Made by a program: the position numbers and the translations under genes. Source: Candidatus Defluviibacillus avedoerensis (GTDB lineage Bacteria > Pseudomonadota > Gammaproteobacteria > Burkholderiales > Burkholderiaceae_C). From it: a DNA stretch of 64,000 nt. Each line of letters starts with the position of its first letter. Position 1 is the stretch's first letter. Location of the stretch: NCBI GenBank assembly GCA_016703665.1, contig JADJBS010000008.1, positions 186,001-250,000 of the forward strand, written 5' to 3'. A model generated the notes under the pieces. It was not told where the DNA came from, did no database searches, and worked only from the letters and a program-made list of their open reading frames with translations. This document shows, piece by piece, positions 33,593-42,849 of the stretch.

Positions 33593-34708
33593 TCAGGCCG
33601 GATAGAGACAACCCAGAATGCGGGAGCCTTTGGCTCCCGTTGTGCTTTTGAGCGGTATGGCTTTGCGCCGAGTCATTTGTCGGGCCAACCAAGCAAAAGC
33701 CGCTGCCTCCACCTGCATTGGCGGAATCCCCCGATCACTTGTAGTTCGCACTACACATCCTGGCAAGTGGCGCTGAAGCAGCTTGATGAGATGCAGATTG
33801 AACGAGCCACCGCCACAAACCAGGAGTTCAGTGGAATCCGGGGCGAAGTCCTTCACAGCGCTTGCACTAGAACGCGCGGTTAACGCACAAAGCGTTGCCT
33901 GCACATCAGCGGGAGGGATCGGCATCGCGCTGACTTTGGCCAACTGTGCATGGAGCCAAGTGGGATTGAACAAATCGCGTCCGGTGCTCTTTGGGGGACG
34001 AAGATTGAAATACGGATCGGACAGGAAACGACTCAGCAAATCGTCATGCACGCGACCCGTAGCAGCCCAGGCTCCCCCATCATCATAGGCATGCCCTAAA
34101 TGGGCCTGACACCAGTAGTCCATCAAGGCGTTTCCAGGGCCGCAGTCAAAGCCTAACAACTTCTCCTGGTCTTGCTCAGCAGGGGGCAGGACCGTCAAAT
34201 TGGAGATTCCTCCCAGATTCAGCACTGTCATGCATTCGTTGGGTCGCGAGAACATTGCCGCGTGAAAAAAAGGTGCCAGCGGAGCACCTTGCCCACCAGC
34301 CGCGACGCAACGGCTGCGAAAATCGGCAATCACGTTGATGCCTGTCAATTCGGCCAATAACGCGGGGTTATTGAGTTGCAAGGTGTATCCGGATGCTGGC
34401 TGGTGGCGTACGGTCTGACCATGAGCCCCAATCGCCTGGATCTCGCTCGCCGTCCGTCCAGACTGAGTCAACATTTGATCCACAACGGCGCAATAGAGGT
34501 GAGCCAATGCGTTTGCTGCCAGCGCTGCCCGATGCAGTTCATCTTGTCCTGACTGGTTCAGCGCCAATAGCTCAGCCTTCAAGGCTTGGGGCATCTCCAG
34601 AGATGCAGCCTGAATAACGCAAGGACGCTTGTCAGAGAAATCCAGCAAAACGCCGTCAACGCCGTCCATTGACGTGCCAGACATCAAGCCAGCATAGATT
34701 TCCAGCAC
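33593..34708 (-). CDS. anmK: Anhydro-N-acetylmuramic acid kinase
   Basis: The 371-residue ASKHA-fold kinase phosphorylates and opens anhydro-MurNAc from recycled cell wall, feeding it back to UDP-GlcNAc synthesis. It has YAGLMSGTSMDGVDGVLLDF (phosphate-1 loop), GAHGQTVRH and the late LLVCGGGSFN. It lies 22 bp after the M23 endopeptidase stop on the same strand, so wall cleavage and recycling genes are linked. Confidence 0.95.
   Translation of the reverse strand: MLEIYAGLMSGTSMDGVDGVLLDFSDKRPCVIQAASLEMPQALKAELLALNQSGQDELHRAALAANALAHLYCAVVDQMLTQSGRTASEIQAIGAHGQTVRHQPASGYTLQLNNPALLAELTGINVIADFRSRCVAAGGQGAPLAPFFHAAMFSRPNECMTVLNLGGISNLTVLPPAEQDQEKLLGFDCGPGNALMDYWCQAHLGHAYDDGGAWAATGRVHDDLLSRFLSDPYFNLRPPKSTGRDLFNPTWLHAQLAKVSAMPIPPADVQATLCALTARSSASAVKDFAPDSTELLVCGGGSFNLHLIKLLQRHLPGCVVRTTSDRGIPPMQVEAAAFAWLARQMTRRKAIPLKSTTGAKGSRILGCLYPA
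33621..33650 (+). terminator. Probable erpA terminator inside the anmK 3' end
   Basis: CGGGAGCC-TTT-GGCTCCCG is a perfect 8-bp stem with a 3-nt loop, followed by a T-rich tail, 40 bp after erpA. It overlaps the last codons of convergent anmK. Confidence 0.55.
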
Positions 34709-34730
34709 CCGCTATGTTCCTCGGGAGTGA

Positions 34731-36080
34731 CTACTGCATGCCGGCCACTTGCATGCTGGAGGCAGACTGCAATTCAAGCTTGGATAACTTGGCCAGTTTC
34801 TCAAAATGGGGGCGGCTCGCGGCCGATACAGGTATGGAGTCGCTTTGCCGCGCCAAGGTCAGCGGATCTTGATGGTGCCCATTGACCCGGAACTCAAAAT
34901 GCAGATGCGGACCGGTCGCCCACCCTGTCGCGCCCACAGCACCGATATGCTGACTCTGCGATACCAGTTGTCCCTTGCGAACGCCAATGCGACTCAAGTG
35001 CGCATAAACCGTTGTATGGTTGTTGCGATGCTTGACGATCACGACATTGCCAAATCCACCTTGCACACCGGCAAACTCGACCGTTCCGTCTGCCACGCTA
35101 CGCACTGGCGTACCTGTTGGGGCGGCATAGTCCACGCCGAGATGTGCACGCCACGATTGCAAGATCGGATGGAATCGCATGCTGAAGCCACTGCTCACCC
35201 GTGAAAACTCCAAGGGTGAGGCAAGGTAGGCCTTGCGAAGGCTCTCACCGGCAGGCGTGTAATAAGCCCCTTTGGAAGCACCGGGCTCCTGAAACCACAA
35301 GGCTTGAAGCTTGCGGCCGTTATTCACAAACTCGGCGGAAATGACTTTACCCGTGCGGACCTGCTCCCCATCCGCCTGGAGGCTTTCATAGACAACAGAA
35401 AAGCGATCCCCTTTTCGCAATGCACGATGAAAATCGATGTCGCCCGAGAAAATTTCAGCCAACTGAATGGCAATGCTGTCGGGAATCCGCGCTTCATCGG
35501 TCGCAGCAAAAAGAGACGTTTGTATGCTGCCACTGGCCATGCGCACAGTGGATTGCAGCTTGGGCGTCTCCAGCTTCGATTGGAACTCGTGCCCCACTCT
35601 TTCAACAATCAAGCGATTGAAACTGCCGCTTTCGTCTGGCACCCAACGAACCGTCAGCTTGCTCAGCTGCTTTTCTTCGGTCGATTCGGCACTGACTTGT
35701 CGGCCAACTCTGCCCCATACACTGTTGTGCACCAAGGCATCATTGCGCATGAAGGCTGCGGCCTTGGGATCATCAATGCCCAGTCGCTTCAAAAGCGTTT
35801 CGGCTGAGTCATTTGACCGGGTAACTTCGGTTCTGAACAATGGAAAGCGAACACCCTCCAATAACAGGGCCTGCGAAGACAAAGTCTGTGGTTTGACGGC
35901 TTCAAGAATATTATGTACCGGCAGATCTGCTGCATCTGGGGCCATGGATGCGACGGCGAATGCGCCGCCGCCAACCATGAGCAAAGAGGCCGCAACGACA
36001 GCCGTGATACGCTGGGGATAGCGCTGAAAGAAAGATATCAGCACATTGCCAGCCAAAATCAACTTGTCCAAATCAAGCAT
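34731..36080 (-). CDS. M23-family peptidoglycan endopeptidase (MepM-like)
   Basis: An approximately 449-residue inner-membrane-anchored protein: TM helix (about 27-47, ITAVVAASLLMVGGGAFAVA), a long OapA/LysM-like periplasmic region and a C-terminal LytM/M23 domain. Zinc ligands are in FSMRFHPI, HLGVDYAAPTGTP and HLHFEF, all intact, so it should be active against D,D- or D,L-crosslinks. The start is unclear: a TTG at 36086 is in frame with this first ATG and neither has a well-placed ribosome site. Its nearness to bactofilin, anmK and tyrS is a layout I recall in related betaproteobacteria. Confidence 0.9.
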   Translation of the reverse strand: MLDLDKLILAGNVLISFFQRYPQRITAVVAASLLMVGGGAFAVASMAPDAADLPVHNILEAVKPQTLSSQALLLEGVRFPLFRTEVTRSNDSAETLLKRLGIDDPKAAAFMRNDALVHNSVWGRVGRQVSAESTEEKQLSKLTVRWVPDESGSFNRLIVERVGHEFQSKLETPKLQSTVRMASGSIQTSLFAATDEARIPDSIAIQLAEIFSGDIDFHRALRKGDRFSVVYESLQADGEQVRTGKVISAEFVNNGRKLQALWFQEPGASKGAYYTPAGESLRKAYLASPLEFSRVSSGFSMRFHPILQSWRAHLGVDYAAPTGTPVRSVADGTVEFAGVQGGFGNVVIVKHRNNHTTVYAHLSRIGVRKGQLVSQSQHIGAVGATGWATGPHLHFEFRVNGHHQDPLTLARQSDSIPVSAASRPHFEKLAKLSKLELQSASSMQVAGMQ

Positions 36081-36307
36081 CTCCAAGATTATTAGACCGA
36101 CCTGTGCCCATCAGCCGTACAAAAACCGCGGCAACAGAGCGGGCAAAACCTGAATTTCAAGTGCACCAGATACCGGCGTTTGGTACCGCACCTGGATATC
36201 TTTCGACTCATCCGCTGCACGCGGACATAAAATCCAAGCGTGGCGTAGCTCTCCAGTATAACGGCGGGCCGTCCTAACCATGTGAAAAATTACCTAAGTC
36301 AAACCCC

Positions 36308-37570
36308 ATGTCTGCCATTGAAAATGCACACCCCAACGTCCCTGTTGCCCTGTCGCCTGAGCTCAGCGATGGCGTTCGGTCTGCGCTCAGTGTGACGCTA
36401 CGCGGATGTGACGAATTAATCCCGCAAGCTGACTGGGTCAAGAAACTCCAACGCTCGGAAAATACCGGGGTACCTTTGCGGATCAAACTGGGGCTGGATC
36501 CCACAGCGCCTGACATCCACATCGGGCATACGGTGGTTTTGAACAAGATGCGCCAGTTGCAGGACCTGGGTCACACGGTCATTTTCTTGATTGGCGACTT
36601 CACCAGTTTGATTGGTGACCCTTCGGGCCGAAACAACACCCGTCCTCCCCTGACAGCTGAGCAGATCAAAATCAATGCAGAGACCTACTACAGGCAGGCA
36701 AGCTTGGTACTGGACCCCACCAAAACTGAAATCCGGTACAACAGCGAATGGAGCGACCCTCTGGGTGCACGAGGCATGATCCAACTGGCGGCCAAATACA
36801 CGGTTGCACGCATGATGGAACGCAATGACTTTCATGATCGCTTCCATTCAGGCGCGTCGATCAGCATCCATGAATTCCTCTACCCTTTGATGCAAGGCTA
36901 TGACAGCGTTGCACTCAAAAGCGATCTGGAGTTAGGTGGTACTGATCAAAAGTTCAACCTGCTGATGGGGCGCCACCTGCAGCAAGAGTATGGACAAGAA
37001 GCGCAATGCATTCTCACCATGCCATTGCTGGAAGGTTTGGACGGCGTTGAAAAAATGTCCAAAAGCAAGAACAACTACATTGGCATCAGCGAAGACGCGA
37101 ACACTATGTTTGCCAAGGTGCTGTCGATCAGCGACACGCTGATGTGGCGTTGGTACACGCTGCTGTCCTTCCGGAGCGAAGCCGAGATTGCTGCACTGCA
37201 AGTTCAAGTCAAGGAAGGCCGCAATCCCAAAGAAGTTAAGGTCATGCTGGCGAAAGAAATCACGTCAAGATTCCACACGCAGACGGCGGCTGATATGGCA
37301 GAGCAGGATTTCAATAACCGTTCCCGAGGTGGCATTCCAGATGAAATTCCGCAAATGACGCTCGCACTGCCTGCGGAGGGCTTGGGCATCGGGCAGCTTC
37401 TCAAACAAGCGGGACTAGCAGCATCTACAAGCGAGGCCAATCGCCTCATCGAAGGCGCAGGTGTCAGGGTTGATTCTGTGGTGATTAGCGACAAAGGCTT
37501 GCGGCTGTCCGCTGGTGTCTACGTGGTGCAGGTCGGCAAGCGCAAGTTCGCACGCATCACCCTGACCTGA
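36308..37570 (+). CDS. tyrS: Tyrosine--tRNA ligase
   Basis: The 420-residue class I synthetase has HIGH at 71-74 (PDIHIGHT), the KMSKS loop in VEKMSKSKNN, and a C-terminal S4-like RNA-binding domain (LLKQAGLAASTSEANRLIEGAGVRVD). It charges tRNA-Tyr. It is divergent from the M23 gene across 220 bp and ends 6 bp from convergent coaX. Confidence 0.97.
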   Translation: MSAIENAHPNVPVALSPELSDGVRSALSVTLRGCDELIPQADWVKKLQRSENTGVPLRIKLGLDPTAPDIHIGHTVVLNKMRQLQDLGHTVIFLIGDFTSLIGDPSGRNNTRPPLTAEQIKINAETYYRQASLVLDPTKTEIRYNSEWSDPLGARGMIQLAAKYTVARMMERNDFHDRFHSGASISIHEFLYPLMQGYDSVALKSDLELGGTDQKFNLLMGRHLQQEYGQEAQCILTMPLLEGLDGVEKMSKSKNNYIGISEDANTMFAKVLSISDTLMWRWYTLLSFRSEAEIAALQVQVKEGRNPKEVKVMLAKEITSRFHTQTAADMAEQDFNNRSRGGIPDEIPQMTLALPAEGLGIGQLLKQAGLAASTSEANRLIEGAGVRVDSVVISDKGLRLSAGVYVVQVGKRKFARITLT

Positions 37571-37576
37571 TCCTGT

Positions 37577-38350
37577 TCAGGCGCCGCCACCATAGCGGTT
37601 GGCGGCAATGGTCAGCAATCCATCGAAGATCAGACTTTCTACCAGTTCAAAGGGCCTGACCATACTGGGTGCCATCTTCCAGCCAGCGCCACCCGTCATG
37701 ATGCAGGCTGGCTCTATGCCACAGTGATGCTGAACATGTTGCACCATGCGCTCGACCGCGCCCGCAATGGCATACGTCCCACCGCTGGTCAATGCGTCAC
37801 TGGTATTGGTTGGGAAAGCCCGAACCTCGCCCGTCGGCACATGCAAACCAGCCGTGCCAGACACCAGGGCCTGTAGCATGATGCCGTGCCCAGGAAGAAT
37901 CAGCCCCCCCAAAAACCGGCCTGAGCCGTCAACTGCTTCCACCGTCACCGCCGTGCCAACCATCACGACCACCATGGGTCGCTGGTCACCACGAGATAAC
38001 AACAGCTGTCGTGCCCCAATCATCGCAATCCATCGGTCAGCCCCCAGACGAGCAGGATGGTCATAGCCGTTGATCAATCCAGCCTCTGCGGCACTTGCCA
38101 TGACCCATTGAGGCTCGATATCCCAAATCTCCAGTTGTTCCTGAACCCTTCTTTTCACCGCGTCCCCGGACACAAAACAACCCAGCATCCGCTCTGGCGC
38201 TGACAAACTGGCCCATTCGCCATCAGCAAGTTTGTCAATGTTTTCAAGGAACACCGCGCCGTGCGACAGGGGTTGAGCCTGGGGAACAGGTTTGTCGTAA
38301 ATCGCCCATTTCAGACGGGTATTACCCACATCGATGACAAGAAAGGTCAT
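37577..38350 (-). CDS. coaX: Type III pantothenate kinase
   Basis: The 257-residue ASKHA-fold kinase catalyses the first step of CoA synthesis. It begins FLVIDVGNTRLKWAIYD (phosphate loop), has GADRWIAMIGA and the central VVMVGTAVTVEAVD. CoaX is the usual pantothenate kinase of betaproteobacteria. Confidence 0.95.
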   Translation of the reverse strand: MTFLVIDVGNTRLKWAIYDKPVPQAQPLSHGAVFLENIDKLADGEWASLSAPERMLGCFVSGDAVKRRVQEQLEIWDIEPQWVMASAAEAGLINGYDHPARLGADRWIAMIGARQLLLSRGDQRPMVVVMVGTAVTVEAVDGSGRFLGGLILPGHGIMLQALVSGTAGLHVPTGEVRAFPTNTSDALTSGGTYAIAGAVERMVQHVQHHCGIEPACIMTGGAGWKMAPSMVRPFELVESLIFDGLLTIAANRYGGGA

Positions 38351-38405
38351 TTGAAATTGTAGGAAAGAGGGGAAATAGATTGTTCAATGGATTGCGCCGA
38401 GTTCA

Positions 38406-39194
38406 TTAAGTAGTTCCACCCACTGCGTAGCAATACAAAATTGTCCGGCGCTTGTCACTCACCGCGTGCGTCTGCCGGGCACGGACGCCTGGAACGGGGA
38501 AGCTGTTGCTGATCAACAGGGCCCTGGGCGGCATCTCCTCCAAGGCTTTGATCCAAAGTTTGGGCATCGGCGCCGGTGAAAGAAACGCATAAATCACGTC
38601 ATAGCTGGCAAGCGAATGCGCCCAGAAGCTACCGTACCTGATGTCCAAATTCTTCAGGCCAAAACCAAACAGCCTAGCCCAAGCCCAGGTCAATGGCGCA
38701 TGCTCGTAGCCCACAAACAGGCAGTCTGGACGTAATCGCGCCAATTGCCTTAAAAGGCGACCATCTCCACAACCCAGGTCAATGAACTTAATCGACTGAT
38801 GCGGGAGAAGACCCGACAAGGCTTCTACAGTCATCGAATTGCTCATGTACAGAGGCACCCTGCTGGTATCAGTGCGCCAAAACACCAGCGCCAGCAACAC
38901 AAAACCCGCGAGCCAATAACTTGGCGATATGCCGAGGTCAGCCAAGAGGTAGGCCATGGGAACAAAGCCTCCGCCAATCCACCACCACCAGCTCGGCATG
39001 CCAATGAGCCAAGAAAGTACCGCCGCCGCAGTGCCTTGCAATCCGGCCAGTGCCAAGGGGTAAAGCACGACCGTAGGTACAACCGCAATGACCATCAAAA
39101 CCGCCAGACCCGCAATCAATTGCATTGCGACTGCAAAACGTACCGGATGCTTCATAGCCCGAGCAGTCAAGTAATTTCGGATCTCTTCTTTCAA
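38406..39194 (-). CDS. Membrane-anchored class I SAM methyltransferase
   Basis: The 262-residue protein has about three N-terminal transmembrane helices (residues 20-110) followed by a methyltransferase-like domain with motif I IDLGCGDGRLLRQLA and an acidic residue after strand 2 (VGYEHAP). Its substrate is unknown; the membrane position suggests a lipid, quinone or membrane protein. It is 55 bp upstream of coaX on the same strand. Confidence 0.82.
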   Translation of the reverse strand: MKEEIRNYLTARAMKHPVRFAVAMQLIAGLAVLMVIAVVPTVVLYPLALAGLQGTAAAVLSWLIGMPSWWWWIGGGFVPMAYLLADLGISPSYWLAGFVLLALVFWRTDTSRVPLYMSNSMTVEALSGLLPHQSIKFIDLGCGDGRLLRQLARLRPDCLFVGYEHAPLTWAWARLFGFGLKNLDIRYGSFWAHSLASYDVIYAFLSPAPMPKLWIKALEEMPPRALLISNSFPVPGVRARQTHAVSDKRRTILYCYAVGGTT

Positions 39195-39334
39195 AAGTAG
39201 AAATTTCCAATTCGCTAGGAAACTCGATCAGCGTCAATGAAACAAAAACAGGGAGCACATTGTCAAATTTGCCGTGGGTTTGAACTGATGATGTTGCAAT
39301 ATGTTATCCAATCACCGTGCACGGACCCATTTCG

Positions 39335-40648
39335 TCAGTCGGTATCTTCCACTCCCATCAGGCGTAAAGTGGCCAAGGCCATGACCTTGGCCGAATCTAC
39401 TAGCTCCTGAATACCTACATATTCGTCAGGTTGATGCGCAAGGTCCAGGATCCCAGGTCCATAAGCAATGCAGTCACGCAACTTCCCAGTCCGCACAATA
39501 TGCTTCTGGTCATAAGTGCCAGGACTGGAGATGTAGCGAGGTTCACGTCCTAGCACCCTTGCGATCGCTCGTGCAGTTGCATCCACAACGGGTGCATCTT
39601 GCGGCGTGGCTGTGGGAATAAAACTCATGATGTCCTTGAGTCCATAGTCAAACCCCGGACGCGTCAACTTCAGTTCGTTCAGCATGTCCACGATTTCTCT
39701 TTTCACTGATTCAAGGCTCTCTTCGGCGATGAAACGGCGATCAATCACCGTGCGACAGCTATGTGCAACTAAAGGTGAAGGTAAATCACCGGTCGGCCAA
39801 CCTCGCGCATCTGTTGAGTAGTGCTGAGCCATTTGGCCACCGTGAATGCTGTTGACATTGACAGTTGACACACGTGCCCCTGGAGGCTCCACAGGTTCTT
39901 GGGTTCGCCTTTGATTTAACTTGGGCTGCAATTGGGTTTCCAGTAGATGCAGGAATGCTCCCATGTGATTGATTGCACTGTCGCCCAGGAACGGCATAGA
40001 GCCATGCGCAATGCGGCCTTTGGTCTCCACCTCGGCCCACCACACGCCTCGATGTCCCAGACAAATACGGTCAACTCCTAACGGTTCAGGAATAATTACA
40101 TGGTGAACTTTGGGCCGACTGAAATAGCCCAACCCGGCCAAATAACCCACTCCACCAAACCCGCCGGATTCTTCATCTACCGTACCGCTTATCTCAAGTG
40201 CACCAGGCAATGCCACACCCATTTCCAGCAAAGCTTCACAAGCGATCACACTGGACGCCAGGCCGCCTTTCATGTCGCAAGTCCCACGACCATAGACCTT
40301 GCCATCACGAACCTCAGCAGCAAAGGGGGCCATCGACCAACCCGGGCCAGGTTCCACCACATCGATGTGGCTATTGAAGTGAACACACTCGCCGTCCGAC
40401 GAACCTTCATACCTGGCCACCACGTTGACCCTTGGGTACATATCGTGATCTCCGGGGGCACCTTTTGACCGGATGTATTCCACCGAAAATCCGCGCTTTG
40501 CCAGTCGTTCGCCCAAAAAACGGGCGCAAGCTTCGTAAGCGTCGCCTGGCGGATTGACAGTAGGGATTCGGACTAGTGCTTGTGTCAGCGAGGTCAACTC
40601 ATCGCGTTTGCCTTCGATTCGTTGCAGGATCGCGTCGATATTCTTCAT
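39335..40648 (-). CDS. M20-family deacylase (ArgE/DapE-like)
   Basis: A 437-residue co-catalytic zinc amidohydrolase. Metal ligands appear in order: His in FNSHIDVVEPG, Asp in GRGTCDMKGG, the Glu pair in TVDEESGG, and a late His near LDLAHQPDEY. The length (about 430) is typical of the ArgE/DapE group whose substrates are N-acyl amino acids. The exact substrate is not readable; arginine or lysine synthesis is possible but no such genes are adjacent. It follows the rhodanese gene by 3 bp. Confidence 0.85.
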   Translation of the reverse strand: MKNIDAILQRIEGKRDELTSLTQALVRIPTVNPPGDAYEACARFLGERLAKRGFSVEYIRSKGAPGDHDMYPRVNVVARYEGSSDGECVHFNSHIDVVEPGPGWSMAPFAAEVRDGKVYGRGTCDMKGGLASSVIACEALLEMGVALPGALEISGTVDEESGGFGGVGYLAGLGYFSRPKVHHVIIPEPLGVDRICLGHRGVWWAEVETKGRIAHGSMPFLGDSAINHMGAFLHLLETQLQPKLNQRRTQEPVEPPGARVSTVNVNSIHGGQMAQHYSTDARGWPTGDLPSPLVAHSCRTVIDRRFIAEESLESVKREIVDMLNELKLTRPGFDYGLKDIMSFIPTATPQDAPVVDATARAIARVLGREPRYISSPGTYDQKHIVRTGKLRDCIAYGPGILDLAHQPDEYVGIQELVDSAKVMALATLRLMGVEDTD

Positions 40649-40651
40649 GGC

Positions 40652-41080
40652 TTAGCTCTGCCGCCAAGGCAGACGGCGCATCCGCCAACCGCCAGTTAGT
40701 CCACGATGTCCATGTTCATCAGCATCACCCTCAAACCCTTCAAGAATGTTATAGGCCTCCAGGCCCAACTCTGTCGCGCGCTTTGCGGCAGCCACTGATC
40801 GAATACCGCTGCGGCAAAGTAAGACAGCCCGCACGCCTGACGGTACCGCGGCTTGAATTTCGATGTCGAAATCCGGGTTCATCGCCATGCCAGGCCATTG
40901 TTTCCAGGCCACTGCCAGGGCCCCCGGTACGCCGCCAACCCACTCGCGCTCCGCGTCAGATCGGACATCCACCAGCACCGCCTTACCCGCCAGCACCCAG
41001 GCGTGCGCCAGTGCTGGGGTCAAGTCACCTGCATAGCCTGTGGCAGGACGCACTTCCATTGTCGTATCAGAAATTGACAT
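40652..41080 (-). CDS. Rhodanese-like domain protein
   Basis: A 142-residue single rhodanese domain with active-site Cys in LLCRSGIRS, a full-length persulfide loop. It probably carries or transfers sulfane sulfur. The start at 41080 (MSISDTTMEV) is preferred because GGGA lies 5 bp upstream; in-frame ATGs also occur at 41086 and 41095 and the frame opens to 41167. It is co-transcribed with the M20 deacylase. Confidence 0.82.
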   Translation of the reverse strand: MSISDTTMEVRPATGYAGDLTPALAHAWVLAGKAVLVDVRSDAEREWVGGVPGALAVAWKQWPGMAMNPDFDIEIQAAVPSGVRAVLLCRSGIRSVAAAKRATELGLEAYNILEGFEGDADEHGHRGLTGGWRMRRLPWRQS

Positions 41081-41463
41081 GTTCATCCCATTCATGTGGA
41101 GCCCAAAATTTGCGTAGGACGCTGCGTCACCAACCAGCTCGGGCAGCCTAGGAGTTTTGTGCACCATCGTGCAGAGAATTCGAATCAGTATATCGTTTCA
41201 GTCGTGTCTCAATGTTCTCACAACAGGGTTTTGTAAGTGAATGATTTACTTACCGAATTCAGCTATTGGTCTGGTCTCAAATTGAACGTCGGGCGTCAGA
41301 CTTGAGGCCTTTGCACGATAGCGCGAAGGATCGAATGTACCAAGGCGAGTTCATGTTTTCTCACTTCATGGGCTACCTGCTCGTGAGCACCTTTTGGCGT
41401 TGTGTCATTTTTAGGATTGGCAAATTTGCCGTGTGCGCATCATTTGGCCGTAGGACACATCCA
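41081..41463. other. Intergenic stretch without a recognised gene
   Basis: About 380 bp between the rhodanese gene and the Bug receptor gene. It is more AT-rich than its surroundings. An open frame at 41266-41574 overlaps the end of the receptor gene and shows no family feature. No tRNA, riboswitch or strong repeat was seen; it should hold the rhodanese promoter. Confidence 0.6.
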
Positions 41464-42432
41464 TTACTCCAGTGTAATCTTCGCCCCCTTGATGACCTGA
41501 CCCCAGTAGTCAAGTTCCTTGCGCGTGAAGTCGCCCAGTTGTTGCGTGCTCATTTGCTCCACATCGGTGCCTGAATCCTCCGCCTTCTTGCGCGTGTCGG
41601 CCGCAACCAGGATTTTGTTGACTTCGGTATTCAAGAGCTGAACGATATCGGCAGGTGTTCCGGCTGGCGCATACAGTGCAAACCACGAATCCAGCTCATA
41701 CGATTTCAGGCCAGACTCTGTCGCCGTCGGCACATTAGGCAAGGACGACAGCCGTTTTTTGCTGGTCACGGCGATGCCTTTGAGCTTGCCTGCCTGTATC
41801 TGGCTGACCACACCTGCGGGTGTGGTGATGAACATATCCACCTGCCCACCCATCAAGTCCTGCACGGCGGGGCCAGAGCCGCGGTAGGGGATGTGCGTGA
41901 TGAAGGTGCCCGTGAGCTGCTTGAACAGCTCGCCTGCAATGTGCTGGATGCTGCCGTTGCCGCTGGACGCATAGTTGAGCTTGCCTGGGTTGGCTTTGCA
42001 GTAAGCAATCAACTCTTGCAGGTTGTTGGCAGGTACCTTGGGGCTGAGTGTGATCACTTGTGGCGCACGCGTCATCATGGCCACGGGGGCAAAGTCCTTG
42101 ATCGGGTCCCACCCTGCTTGCTTGAACAGGTGTGGGTTGCCAACGTGGTAGCCACTGTAAGACACCAACAGGGTGTAGCCGTCTGGCTTGGCGCGGGCTA
42201 CCAGTTGATTGCCGATGTTGCCAGATGCGCCCGGTTTGTTGTCCACCACCACGGCTTGACCAAGTGCCTTGGAAAGCGGCTCGACGATCAAGCGCGCGGT
42301 GAAGTCTGTGGAGCCCCCAGGTGCGGTGGGGACGATCAGCGTGATGGTTCGCTGGGGGTACTTGCCTTGCGCCATCAGGTGCGGTGCTGTCAAAGCACTT
42401 AGGCCAGCGGCGATGAGTTGTCTGCGTTGCAT
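41464..42432 (-). CDS. Tripartite tricarboxylate transporter receptor (Bug/TctC family)
   Basis: The 322-residue periplasmic receptor has a signal peptide (MQRRQLIAAGLSALTAPHLMAQG) and Bug-family motifs: ITLIVPTAPGGSTDFTAR, VVDNKPGASGNIG and a central SSGNGSIQHIAGELF. No TctA/TctB membrane genes lie nearby; orphan receptors of this kind are abundant in Burkholderiales. As the last gene of the CoA-transferase/lyase operon it probably binds the carboxylate that the operon degrades. Confidence 0.92.
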   Translation of the reverse strand: MQRRQLIAAGLSALTAPHLMAQGKYPQRTITLIVPTAPGGSTDFTARLIVEPLSKALGQAVVVDNKPGASGNIGNQLVARAKPDGYTLLVSYSGYHVGNPHLFKQAGWDPIKDFAPVAMMTRAPQVITLSPKVPANNLQELIAYCKANPGKLNYASSGNGSIQHIAGELFKQLTGTFITHIPYRGSGPAVQDLMGGQVDMFITTPAGVVSQIQAGKLKGIAVTSKKRLSSLPNVPTATESGLKSYELDSWFALYAPAGTPADIVQLLNTEVNKILVAADTRKKAEDSGTDVEQMSTQQLGDFTRKELDYWGQVIKGAKITLE

Positions 42433-42456
42433 GTCTGTCTCCGAAAAATTGGGTGT

Positions 42457-42849
42457 TCAGGCAAGTTCTGAAATTTCAATCAGATTCAAATCGGGGTCGC
42501 GTACGTAAACGGATCGAATCTTCTGAGTGGCCCCGGTGCGCATCACGGGGCCTTCTATGACGGGCCACTGCGCAGCGTTAAGCCGGGCAATGACGTCATC
42601 CAGCGGCACCCTGGCGATAAAGCACAGGTCCAGCGCACCGGGTACGGGCAGGTGCGCTTTGGGCTCGAACTCCTTGCCACGTATGTGCAGGTTGATTTTT
42701 TGATTTCCGAACTTGAAGGCTTTGCGTTCCACCGCAGGTGTGCCGCCGACAAAGCTTTCGAGGGTCATGCCCATCACGCGGACGTAAAAGTCCACACAGG
42801 CTGCTTCGTTATGGGTAGTTAAGACCAGATGGTCCAGGTGGTCGATCAT
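42457..42849 (-). CDS. VOC-family (glyoxalase-like) protein
   Basis: The 130-residue single-domain VOC protein begins IDHLDHLVLTTHNEAACVDFYVRVMGM and ends DPDLNLIEISE, the paired beta-alpha-beta-beta-beta modules. His and Glu metal-ligand positions are present. The reaction is unknown; VOC enzymes include lyases, epimerases and dioxygenases. Its start overlaps the lyase stop (ATGA), so it works within the same operon, possibly as an epimerase or decarboxylase partner. Confidence 0.85.
   Translation of the reverse strand: MIDHLDHLVLTTHNEAACVDFYVRVMGMTLESFVGGTPAVERKAFKFGNQKINLHIRGKEFEPKAHLPVPGALDLCFIARVPLDDVIARLNAAQWPVIEGPVMRTGATQKIRSVYVRDPDLNLIEISELA

Noticed and set aside
41266..41574. Plus-strand 102-codon frame in the rhodanese/Bug receptor gap
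   Set aside because: Overlaps the receptor gene, has no ribosome site or family feature, and codon pattern looks random.
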